This document shows positions 1-5,573 of a DNA stretch of 9,151 bases, piece by piece (within the stretch, counting starts at the first letter, position 1; each line of letters opens with the position of its first letter). The DNA is from an archaeon (lineage in GTDB: Archaea > Aenigmatarchaeota > Aenigmatarchaeia > GW2011-AR5 > GCA-2688965): contig NZEE01000101.1 in the NCBI GenBank assembly GCA_002688965.1, forward strand, positions 1-9,151. Reading direction: 5' to 3'. Below the pieces are notes generated by a model, which saw only the letters and a list, made by a program, of their open reading frames with translations, ran no database searches and was not told the DNA's origin. The position numbers and the translations under genes were made by a program.

Positions 1-519
1 CCAAAAGTGGCAGCAGAATCGATGACTTCTTTGTCAAAATACTTACAAAAAATGCATCAAGTTAAGGAAAGAATGACTGATTTGCTTTCAGATACACTTT
101 CATCGATGAGAATGCAGGCCTCATTCCTCGCACCACTAGTTTCAGCACTAGTTGTAAGCCTTTCAGTACTAATAACTCGAGTATTAATGAATTTAACTTC
201 TCAACTTGATACGCTCCAAACTTCAGGAACGGGAGCTGCAGGACTTGGATTCGGAACAGGATTAGCCTCAATTTTCAAAGTTGAAGCGGCAATGCCTCCA
301 TATTTGTTACAATTAATGGTCGGATTTTATATTATTCAAGTAGTATTCTTGCTCAGCTATGCGCTCTCAGGAATTGTAAAGGGTCCAGGAAAGATAGATT
401 TCCAATGGACTTTTTCTCAAAATATTCTAAGAAGTACGCTTCTCTACTGCGGACTAACATTAGTAGGAACAATAATATTCTCATCCCTAGCATTCATTGT
501 AACAGCTGCAGTCGCATAA
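1..519 (+). CDS. TadC/FlaJ-type pilus assembly platform protein, C-terminal part (5' end outside window)
   Basis: The reading frame is open from the window edge; 172 codons are visible and the true start lies upstream. This looks like the end of an archaeal GspF-family (TadC/FlaJ) platform protein, the inner-membrane piece on which an ATPase assembles pilins. What is seen: a charged cytoplasmic helix (visible residues 8-38, with SMRMQ just before the membrane), then three hydrophobic segments at about 41-63, 101-125 and 146-170. A Gly-rich loop lies at 76-88, and a short KGPGKID turn follows the second segment. Archaeal family members typically end with a soluble helical domain, one helix, a loop and two more helices, which matches. 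The downstream run of prepilin-like genes supports the role. It could serve a pilus, an adhesion filament or a pseudopilus; nothing here indicates a true archaellum. The ATPase gene is not in view. Confidence 0.82.
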   Translation, partial: PKVAAESMTSLSKYLQKMHQVKERMTDLLSDTLSSMRMQASFLAPLVSALVVSLSVLITRVLMNLTSQLDTLQTSGTGAAGLGFGTGLASIFKVEAAMPPYLLQLMVGFYIIQVVFLLSYALSGIVKGPGKIDFQWTFSQNILRSTLLYCGLTLVGTIIFSSLAFIVTAAVA

Positions 520-528
520 CACAAAAAC

Positions 529-538
529 TATATAAAAA
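529..538 (+). promoter_or_regulatory. TATA box for the 559 unit (leaderless)
   Basis: TATATAAAAA lies in the only gap between the platform gene and the first pilin gene, centred about 26 bases before the ATG at 559. An archaeal start site about 25 bases downstream of the box would fall at the ATG, so the transcript is probably leaderless; there is no Shine-Dalgarno sequence before this start. Unlike the other three promoters, the spacer is GC-rich (CCCGCGCGC at 539-547). Confidence 0.72.
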
Positions 539-558
539 CCCGCGCGCATAATACAACA

Positions 559-996
559 ATGTCAAAGCGCGCTCAAATTAGTATGAACACAATCGTGTAT
601 GTATCAATCGCACTACTTGTTCTAATATTAATTGTCGCATTTACGACTGGTGGACTTGGAAACCTATTTGGGCAGGTTGGAGAAACAGGCCCGGGTGAAC
701 TTGATTCAGCAAAAGCTCGTTGTACGACAATATGTAACTCACTGAAAACTGAAGTAGCAACAAGCGGACATTCTGGATGGACAACTTCACAATACTGTAC
801 TGAAGAATTTAGCATCGACATCGACGGAAGCGGAGATATTGACGCTAATGAAATAATTAATTGTGACGATGTACCAATCTCAACAGCGTGTTCAACAACT
901 TCTTCCACTGCACTTGGAACTTTGTCATTGACAGAAGTTGAATGTAATCCTGCCAAATATTCAGAATCACTAGGCAGATTACAGACCGGAGCATAA
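559..996 (+). CDS. Small secreted type IV pilin-like protein with an EF-hand-like loop
   Basis: 145 residues. The N-terminus has a short archaeal class III (prepilin) leader, MSKRA, with probable processing before Q6. A hydrophobic helix follows (about 12-30) and ends in TTGG. Mature position +5 is Asn (N10) instead of the usual Glu. The ectodomain has six Cys (55, 59, 80, 102, 111, 129), probably paired as disulfides. Residues 87-98 read DIDGSGDIDANE and fit a canonical 12-residue EF-hand calcium loop: D1, D3, S5, G6, D7, I8, D9, E12. Only one such loop is present. The start is the ATG placed about 26 bases after a TATA box. The next gene begins one base after the stop. It shares C-x3-C-N-x2-K and the 'TIV...TG' helix with the 998 product, so the two are probably paralogues and candidate filament subunits. 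Role is inferred; no exact family was recognised. Confidence 0.85.
   Translation: MSKRAQISMNTIVYVSIALLVLILIVAFTTGGLGNLFGQVGETGPGELDSAKARCTTICNSLKTEVATSGHSGWTTSQYCTEEFSIDIDGSGDIDANEIINCDDVPISTACSTTSSTALGTLSLTEVECNPAKYSESLGRLQTGA
988..991 (+). promoter_or_regulatory. Shine-Dalgarno site of the 998 gene
   Basis: GGAG with a six-base spacer to the ATG, inside the end of the 559 gene. It marks 998 as an internal operon gene, in contrast to the four SD-less genes that follow TATA boxes. Confidence 0.55.
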
Positions 997-997
997 T

Positions 998-1252
998 ATG
1001 AAAAAAGGTCAATTGAGTATCAATACAATCGTTGTAACAATAATCGCACTAGCAGTTTTAATTACTCTCGTTCTTTTCTTCACTGGAAAATTCGCAACGT
1101 TCTCAGAAGGAGTATCTGAGCTAGACTCAGAAGATTCAACATCTGCTGCGGGATGTGAAGTTGCATGCAATCTCCAAAAATCTGGAGCAGGAACACCTTA
1201 TACGAGTAAAGGGTGCGAACCAGCAGATCGGGATTGTGATCCGCCAGCATAG
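998..1252 (+). CDS. Small type IV pilin-like protein, Cys-containing
   Basis: 84 residues. It begins MKKG|QLSIN, a clear archaeal class III prepilin leader in the Q-x-S-x-E style, but with Asn (N9) in the Glu+5 place. A hydrophobic helix runs to F28, then TGKF. The remaining short ectodomain is acidic and holds four Cys (53, 57, 73, 80). C53-x3-C57-N-x2-K matches C55-x3-C59-N-x2-K in the 559 product. The distance from the Thr of 'TIV' to the Gly of 'TG' is exactly 20 residues here, as in the 559 and 4792 products, so the helices align without gaps. The ATG lies one base after the preceding stop, with GGAG at 988-991 six bases upstream; it should be cotranscribed and coupled with the 559 gene. 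Likely a filament subunit or a partner of the 559 protein (inference). Confidence 0.83.
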   Translation: MKKGQLSINTIVVTIIALAVLITLVLFFTGKFATFSEGVSELDSEDSTSAAGCEVACNLQKSGAGTPYTSKGCEPADRDCDPPA

Positions 1253-1268
1253 AATAACTCCTAAACTA

Positions 1269-1276
1269 TTTATATC
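1269..1276 (+). promoter_or_regulatory. TATA box for the 1297 unit (leaderless)
   Basis: TTTATATC sits in the 44-base gap after the 998 gene and starts exactly 28 bases before the ATG at 1297. The same octamer at the same distance precedes the ATG at 2422. No Shine-Dalgarno site is seen. The spacer contains TTTTCTA (1285-1291), also found in the 2422 promoter. Its T-run might also help end the upstream transcript, but this is only a guess. Confidence 0.72.
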
Positions 1277-1296
1277 AAGAACCTTTTTCTAAAACC

Positions 1297-1401
1297 ATGA
1301 AAGGACAAACTAATCCGATGGCTTGGATTTCAATGCTTATTCTAGCAATCGTAGTGGTCGTCATTGGTATAATGATTGTAAAAAATGGATTATTTCAATA
1401 A
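1297..1401 (+). CDS. 34-residue micro-pilin
   Basis: A short gene of 34 codons plus stop: a tiny leader MKGQ, then a hydrophobic stretch (about W10-V28), then only KNGLFQ. The KG|Q processing site and helix match the larger pilin-like neighbours, but there is essentially no ectodomain and no Cys. Support for being a real gene: the ATG stands at the leaderless distance from a TATA box, the KGQ leader is in frame, and the next gene overlaps its end by 17 bases in another frame. It would be the first gene of a unit with the 334-residue 1385 product. It could be a helix-only subunit that packs into a filament core, or a small membrane partner of the 1385 protein. Function unknown. Its size falls below common annotation cut-offs. 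Confidence 0.72.
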   Translation: MKGQTNPMAWISMLILAIVVVVIGIMIVKNGLFQ

Positions 1402-2389
1402 ACGCGGAGGAGTAAATTTTCAAGTTGTAGCCATAGTTATGGCAATCGTTAGTTTTGTAGTTGCAATAATGATTTATTCAGGAGTTGGAGAAGTAGTTAC
1501 AGAAAACGCAGATTTTAATTGCATTGTTGGAAACCGACTTGCAAATCTTGCCGGATCAACATCAAATCCTTGCCGAACAACTTTGGCAACAATTGAACAG
1601 ATTGATTTCAAAGATGATCTGACTATAAATCATTTGGAATGTCCTCAAATAAGCAGTAATGGTAGAAACATAAACGAAGTTGCAAAAGAGTGTGGAACTG
1701 CAAAACTCGCAGACAAAGGAGTAATTTGTTGGATAAATTACTTGAGCGGAGAAGGAAATCTCCAAACTTCTACTTGCTACAATCTCTGCATGAAACCGTC
1801 TTATGGACACATTGAAGTCAAAAATTCTGAAGGAACAATTCCTCTAGACTTCACTGGATTAACTGATGAAAATCTGAAGATATTTGAAGACGATGGATTC
1901 AATTCCAAGGATCCTCAACATCTAAGAGCGCTAAAAGACACTTCTGAAAAATTAACATTAACTCTGACGGATGAAGGAATAGAATACAAAAAACTTCGAA
2001 GCGGAGATTTAACAATTGTAGTCGAAATCCCATTCCAAGACACGTACGTTTCAGAGCTCGCTTATACTTTTGAAAATGAGCAAACAACCACGGGAGGAAA
2101 CCGCGGAGAACTTTATACGGATAAAATCAGCGGAGACAATCTTCGAATGAACACAGTATCATTTTCTGACCAAGGACTTTTCGATTTTGACAAAAATGCA
2201 TTCAGACCAAGTATAAACAACGATGAATTATTCACTTTTAGTCAAAACGAGTCATGGATAATTCAGTATCAAGACTCTGAAGATTGGGCGAGAGTTCCGT
2301 TCTTAGGAGAAGCTTCAGACATAATTGGTTATTGGGACACAGACATCTCTGAAGATTCATTAAATTATGCTTACAACGGCGTCTGCTAA
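1385..2389 (+). CDS. Large pilin-like surface protein with Cys-Trp/SGEG motif
   Basis: 334 residues. Leader MDYFNKRGG, then a hydrophobic helix about 10-33. The long acidic ectodomain has eight Cys (46, 63, 86, 103, 115, 131, 135 and the very last residue, 334). Residues 103-124 contain C-x5-ADK-x3-CW-x4-SGEG, which closely matches residues 114-133 of the 3319 product; the first Cys after the helix is also residue 46 in both. The two proteins are therefore probably related. The half after residue about 140 has no Cys except the terminal one and alternates polar and hydrophobic residues, suggesting beta-structure. The start overlaps the micro-pilin gene by 17 bases and has no clear Shine-Dalgarno site. 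It is kept because later starts would remove the leader. Likely a minor or adhesive subunit; no named family was recognised. Confidence 0.8.
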   Translation: MDYFNKRGGVNFQVVAIVMAIVSFVVAIMIYSGVGEVVTENADFNCIVGNRLANLAGSTSNPCRTTLATIEQIDFKDDLTINHLECPQISSNGRNINEVAKECGTAKLADKGVICWINYLSGEGNLQTSTCYNLCMKPSYGHIEVKNSEGTIPLDFTGLTDENLKIFEDDGFNSKDPQHLRALKDTSEKLTLTLTDEGIEYKKLRSGDLTIVVEIPFQDTYVSELAYTFENEQTTTGGNRGELYTDKISGDNLRMNTVSFSDQGLFDFDKNAFRPSINNDELFTFSQNESWIIQYQDSEDWARVPFLGEASDIIGYWDTDISEDSLNYAYNGVC

Positions 2390-2393
2390 AGTT

Positions 2394-2401
2394 TTTATAT
2401 C
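2394..2401 (+). promoter_or_regulatory. TATA box for the 2422 unit (leaderless)
   Basis: TTTATATC within GTTTTTATATC, starting 28 bases before the ATG at 2422. Octamer and distance are identical to the 1297 promoter. It fills the 32-base gap after the 1385 gene. No Shine-Dalgarno site is present; TTTTCTA occurs at 2409-2415. Confidence 0.75.
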
Positions 2402-2421
2402 TCCAAGGTTTTCTATAAGTT

Positions 2422-2571
2422 ATGAGACGAGCTCAGGCCAACTGGCAAGTTATAACACTCTTAATTTCAGTAATCTTTTTGCTCATATTCATAGGATTTG
2501 TAGTTGCATTAAAAGGAGGTTCAATGAATTTAGTCGATAAAATCGGTAATTCAATAAGAAGTCTAATATAA
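2422..2571 (+). CDS. 49-residue micro-pilin
   Basis: 49 residues. It begins MRRAQANWQ, a short basic prepilin-type leader with possible processing after A4, followed by a hydrophobic helix about 10-30. The tail, from KGG at 31 on, is about 19 residues and looks like a short amphipathic helix (DKIGNSIRSLI). No Cys. The ATG is at the leaderless distance from a TATA box. The stop TAA shares its last base with the ATG of the next gene (TAATG), so the two small proteins are probably translated together and may act as a pair. Likely a tiny helix-type subunit of the same machine; exact role unknown. Confidence 0.72.
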   Translation: MRRAQANWQVITLLISVIFLLIFIGFVVALKGGSMNLVDKIGNSIRSLI

Positions 2572-2723
2572 TGGAAGTTGCAATGAAGCAAATTGTCATG
2601 ATAATTATTGGAATCGTACTTGCAACTCTAATAATTCTATTTGTTCTAGGAAAAATTGGAGTTGAAGGAAGCATAACTCAAACAGTTATAACTCTCATGG
2701 ATACTGCAGGAGAAGGAATATAA
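2571..2723 (+). CDS. 50-residue small single-helix membrane protein, possible micro-pilin
   Basis: 50 residues, coupled on both sides by TAATG one-base overlaps with the 2422 and 2723 genes. A hydrophobic helix (about 8-27) is followed by a short tail with no Cys (GKIGVEG onward). Unlike its neighbours it has no K-G or R-A processing site; the N-terminus is MEVAMKQIVM. Translation could instead start at the Met at 2583 (46 residues), but there is no strong Shine-Dalgarno site for either choice, and the overlapping ATG favours the longer form. It may be a pilin-like subunit that is not processed, or a small partner of the 49-residue protein or the polytopic protein next to it. Function unknown. 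Confidence 0.62.
   Translation: MEVAMKQIVMIIIGIVLATLIILFVLGKIGVEGSITQTVITLMDTAGEGI
2709..2712 (+). promoter_or_regulatory. Shine-Dalgarno site of the 2723 gene
   Basis: GGAG in AGGAGAAGGA, ten bases before the ATG at 2723 and inside the end of the 50-residue gene. Supports the 2723 start and coupled translation. Confidence 0.5.
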
Positions 2724-3322
2724 TGCTTAAAGATTTAATCGGAACAATTCTCGGAAGAAAAGATCCAATGTATAGATACATCTATTATCACTCTTTCAAA
2801 CGTTTCATGCTAACATACCTACTGTTCGGAATTGGTTTTGCACTCATAAAAATTCTTGATTTATATGCGCTAAATCGAGCAGTTCCAGGTTTTTGGTCAT
2901 TAGACTTTTACCTACTTTCGTTAAGTTCAATACCTCTAATTTTAGTAGCACTGGGAATAATTGCTTCAATTATTTCAGTAGTAATTTTTATCGCAGCAAA
3001 AATCCTAAGAAAGAAGTCAAACTTCGCTCAACTATTTTTTGCAATGCATTCAATACTTCCATTTTTCCTAATAATAAAAATTCTACAAACATTATCTATT
3101 ATCGCGCACGGTACACCAATATTAACATTAATCTTCAACATACTGATAATCCCTGCGACGCTATATTTCATATTCATAATGGCAAAAACAGCAAGCTACT
3201 TTACGACCATGTCGTTAGGACAATCCATTTTGATAATGATGATTCTTCTAGCTGCATTTGTCTCAGCAATATATGGATTATATATGTTTATAATTAATTT
3301 GGCGGCAGCGAGTTCAATATGA
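2723..3322 (+). CDS. Polytopic membrane protein, about five helices, inside the pilin array
   Basis: 199 residues, very hydrophobic, no Cys. The soluble N-terminus (1-26) is polar and basic. Likely membrane segments are about 27-48, 68-95, 103-124, 131-155 and 168-195, with a KILRKKSN basic loop after the second. The five-helix layout, with Pro in helix starts, is loosely like Yip1-domain proteins, but this is only a resemblance. It shows no GspF/TadC features and no prepilin peptidase (GxGD) motif, so it is neither a second platform nor the processing enzyme. It overlaps the next gene by ATGA (3319-3322) and the previous one by one base, so it belongs to the same transcript as three pilin-like genes. 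It could be an accessory membrane component or anchor for the assembly (inference). Confidence 0.8.
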   Translation: MLKDLIGTILGRKDPMYRYIYYHSFKRFMLTYLLFGIGFALIKILDLYALNRAVPGFWSLDFYLLSLSSIPLILVALGIIASIISVVIFIAAKILRKKSNFAQLFFAMHSILPFFLIIKILQTLSIIAHGTPILTLIFNILIIPATLYFIFIMAKTASYFTTMSLGQSILIMMILLAAFVSAIYGLYMFIINLAAASSI

Positions 3323-4749
3323 AAAAAGGTCAAGCACAAAACTACTTCATGGTGATAGTCATAATAGCAGTTCTATCTCTCGTAACAGGGATGGTTTTAT
3401 TTACAAGTCTTGGAGGAAAACTACAAGAAAATCAAGACGTCAATGACGCATTCTGTAAATCTAAAATACAAACACTAAGCGTAAAAATTGAACCGAGACT
3501 TGATGCTCAACTAACTGAGGCATTTATAACCTTAATAGAATCATTCAGAGCATCATGTACTCCTCAAAAAGCAATAATTGATCCACAAAACTGGGATGCT
3601 TGTGACTCATCTTTCAGAACACTGTCAAAAACCGAGCCAACAACCGCAGCAACAAACTGTGCAATGCAGCAAGTAGCAGATAAAATTGAACGATGCTGGG
3701 ATATGTCCGGAGAAGGAAGACGAACTGCCTTTTCTTGGGCGTGTTTCATTGTAGTAATTTCTGACGCAAGCGAAACACCCGAAGTAAGTAGTTATACTGA
3801 TTTCAAACATCAAATAATAAAAACGTTTAACTGTCCATTCCTGGATGGAAACTGTAAAAACAAGGCAAGAGATTCAATAGATCCTGCAACAATTCTGGCA
3901 GGATACAATAATTTAATTGATATAACTGAAACAGGAATTAAGAATAGCATTGAAAGATGCAGAAAAACTGAAGTTGAAGGCGACACTGAAGAACAGCTAT
4001 ATGAATATGAATTAATAAATGAACGGACTGAAGATATTTATTTAGAATTACAACCAAATAATGTCAGAACAGTTCTTTCAGATTATGTAAAAGATAAATT
4101 AGTTACGCAAGGAGATCAAGAATATGATTGTACGCTCGATACGCTCGTACCAGAAACCAAATCAGGTCTAGAAGATATTCAATCCTATATCTCTGCGGCA
4201 GAAGAATATGAAGTATCAGTATTAAGAAATTACAATGAGGCACACGGAGAACCGGCACTGACTGAATTACCTTTCCAATTACAAAGAGATACACGATTAG
4301 AAACCAACACAATAAAATTCACCGAATCAGAGTTTAAAACTTTCATGAAGGACATCCCAATTCAAGGACGCACCACAAGTTTTTGCAAATCAATATCTTA
4401 CAGAGGAAAAAATTGCGATAACCGTGTAGAGTATTTCCCTGAAGGATTTACTGTAAAACAAAATAAATTATTCTCAGTTGAATATTGCGGAGACACGCTT
4501 CCTTTAGGTTCAAACTTAGTAGCAAGCTCAGTTTGTGAGCGAGGACTTGATCAGAGGAGAATCCTAATTTCAGATACTCCAACTGGCGGCGGTTCACGAC
4601 TAATTAATGAAAACCTGAATTATAATTGCCCAGTATTGGAAGCTGCTGCAGACCTTCAAGAATCTCTTCTAGGAGAAGAGGTATTAAACCCATTTGGAGC
4701 AATCAAAGAAATTTGCCAAGCAGGAGTTGCAAGAACTATACTCGCTTAA
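3319..4749 (+). CDS. Large Cys-rich pilin-like surface protein (16 Cys)
   Basis: 476 residues. MKKG|QAQNY leader, hydrophobic helix about 9-31, then a long ectodomain with 16 Cys spread over its length (first at 46, last near the C-terminus). Tyr occupies mature +5 in place of Glu, as expected for a minor subunit rather than a main one. Residues 114-133 carry C-x5-ADK-x3-CW-x2-SGEG, the same motif as residues 103-124 of the 1385 product. The region about 225-310 is rich in Glu and probably helical, and a Cys cluster follows from about 350 on. The start overlaps the polytopic gene by four bases (ATGA). It ends unit 3; the following gap holds a new promoter. The closest in-window relative is the 1385 protein. 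Likely a disulfide-stabilised tip, adhesin or minor pilin; the exact role is not shown by sequence. Confidence 0.83.
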   Translation: MKKGQAQNYFMVIVIIAVLSLVTGMVLFTSLGGKLQENQDVNDAFCKSKIQTLSVKIEPRLDAQLTEAFITLIESFRASCTPQKAIIDPQNWDACDSSFRTLSKTEPTTAATNCAMQQVADKIERCWDMSGEGRRTAFSWACFIVVISDASETPEVSSYTDFKHQIIKTFNCPFLDGNCKNKARDSIDPATILAGYNNLIDITETGIKNSIERCRKTEVEGDTEEQLYEYELINERTEDIYLELQPNNVRTVLSDYVKDKLVTQGDQEYDCTLDTLVPETKSGLEDIQSYISAAEEYEVSVLRNYNEAHGEPALTELPFQLQRDTRLETNTIKFTESEFKTFMKDIPIQGRTTSFCKSISYRGKNCDNRVEYFPEGFTVKQNKLFSVEYCGDTLPLGSNLVASSVCERGLDQRRILISDTPTGGGSRLINENLNYNCPVLEAAADLQESLLGEEVLNPFGAIKEICQAGVARTILA

Positions 4750-4762
4750 TAGTACAGTCATC

Positions 4763-4773
4763 TTTTTATAAAA
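4763..4773 (+). promoter_or_regulatory. TATA box for the 4792 unit (leaderless)
   Basis: TTTTTATAAAA in the 42-base gap after the 3319 gene; the TTTATAAA core starts 27 bases before the ATG at 4792, and no Shine-Dalgarno site is present. The spacing selects ATG 4792 over an in-frame TTG at 4774, which would lie directly against the box. Confidence 0.75.
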
Positions 4774-4791
4774 TTGAAACAACATTACAGT

Positions 4792-4983
4792 ATGAACTCT
4801 CGGAAAGGAATGGCGCTACCTATTGAAACAATTATCATTATGATTATTGCAATAGTTGTACTAACACTAGTTTTACTGTTTGTCACAGGAAAGTGGACTG
4901 ATTTAACTGGAACGTTAGGAGGACTGGAAACTGGAATATCAGAGGGAGCAACAGAAAACATAGATCAAATATTTGACGAATGA
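4792..4983 (+). CDS. 63-residue small pilin, candidate main filament subunit
   Basis: 63 residues. MNSRKGMALPIE leader: basic residues and Gly, then E12. E12 stands where N10 and N9 stand in the 559 and 998 proteins, giving a true Glu+5 if processing is before A8. A hydrophobic helix reaches V31, then TGKW, with the same 20-residue Thr-to-Gly spacing as those two. The tail (about 35-63) is short, acidic and Gly-rich, with no Cys. In size it resembles bacterial Flp/Tad pilins, which are mostly helix. This is the best candidate for the helical filament core, since Glu+5 is normally needed for pilin packing. The start is chosen from the TATA distance; a TTG at 4774 would add six residues but is unlikely. 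The stop overlaps the next start by ATGA (4980-4983). Confidence 0.82.
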   Translation: MNSRKGMALPIETIIIMIIAIVVLTLVLLFVTGKWTDLTGTLGGLETGISEGATENIDQIFDE

Positions 4984-5573
4984 AAAAAGGAGATGCATTA
5001 CTAACTATTGTTTTTAGCATAATCGGTGCAGTCATGATTTTAATTGTCGGAAGTCATATCTTTTCAACAACACTAAACATTGTAGATGATGAAGATTTAT
5101 CAGTCACATCCATGCGACAAATTGCAACTGCAGTAAGTTCTGCAGAATTTGGTGATACTTGCGCATCAGCAGAACTTAACTTAGCAAGAAATCACAAATT
5201 AATCGCAAAAGATAATTTGTTAACATTGTGGGGACAAAAATATGATGAGGAAGGCATAGCAATAGATGAAGAAAAAGAAATTGACAGCATAACTTTGAAT
5301 CTGGATGGAAGAATATTTTGTAGAGGCAATTCTCCACAATGCAAGAATACAGCAGAAGGACTAACAATTAATCCAAACTTTGACCGAGAGATTGACCAAT
5401 CATTTTGTGTATGTAACGTCATTGATATAGATCTACTGTTTATTACCGCACCCGGGATGATAATAATACCAGTCCCAATTGTAGATGCTGCAAACTTTGT
5501 AGTATATCCAAAAGGCTTCTTTTCCGTCACTTGTGATAATCCAGTTAGCGGAGGTCAAGCAAACGATGAATAA
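4980..5573 (+). CDS. Pilin-like surface protein, six Cys
   Basis: 197 residues. MKKG|DALLT leader and a hydrophobic helix about 7-31. The ectodomain carries Cys at 61, 114, 121, 143, 145 and 185; C143-V-C145 is a close C-x-C pair. The middle is acidic (about 88-103). A second rather hydrophobic stretch (about 147-176) contains several Pro (APGMIIIPVPIV), so it is more likely a buried beta region than a membrane helix. It overlaps the 4792 gene by four bases, and its end overlaps the 5566 gene by eight. No Shine-Dalgarno site is evident, so it may be translated by coupling from the small pilin. Probably a minor subunit; no named family recognised. Confidence 0.8.
   Translation: MKKGDALLTIVFSIIGAVMILIVGSHIFSTTLNIVDDEDLSVTSMRQIATAVSSAEFGDTCASAELNLARNHKLIAKDNLLTLWGQKYDEEGIAIDEEKEIDSITLNLDGRIFCRGNSPQCKNTAEGLTINPNFDREIDQSFCVCNVIDIDLLFITAPGMIIIPVPIVDAANFVVYPKGFFSVTCDNPVSGGQANDE
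5550..5555 (+). promoter_or_regulatory. Strong Shine-Dalgarno site that sets the 5566 start
   Basis: GGAGGT ten bases before ATG 5566, inside the end of the 4980 gene. It supports ATG 5566 over an in-frame GTG at 5533, which lies upstream of this site and would bury the KIGQ leader behind 11 extra residues. Similar sites with a ten-base spacer precede ATG 7865 (GGGAG, 7850-7854) and ATG 8446 (GAGGT, 8431-8435). Confidence 0.75.

Noticed and set aside
573..956. Minus-strand open frame of 127 codons opposite the 559 gene
   Set aside because: Antisense shadow of a well-supported pilin-like gene. No start signals or recognisable product, and every other gene is on the plus strand.
1297..2389. 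The 34- and 334-residue frames as one frameshifted gene
   Set aside because: Each frame has its own leader and its own hydrophobic helix, and a TATA box stands correctly before the first ATG. A fusion would carry two pilin helices in a row.
4774..4791. TTG at 4774 as start of the 63-residue pilin
   Set aside because: It abuts the TATA box, so it would lie upstream of any plausible transcript start; ATG 4792 is at the leaderless distance.
5533..5565. GTG at 5533 as start of the 604-residue protein
   Set aside because: It adds 11 residues before the KIGQ leader and lies upstream of GGAGGT at 5550-5555, which is correctly spaced for ATG 5566.
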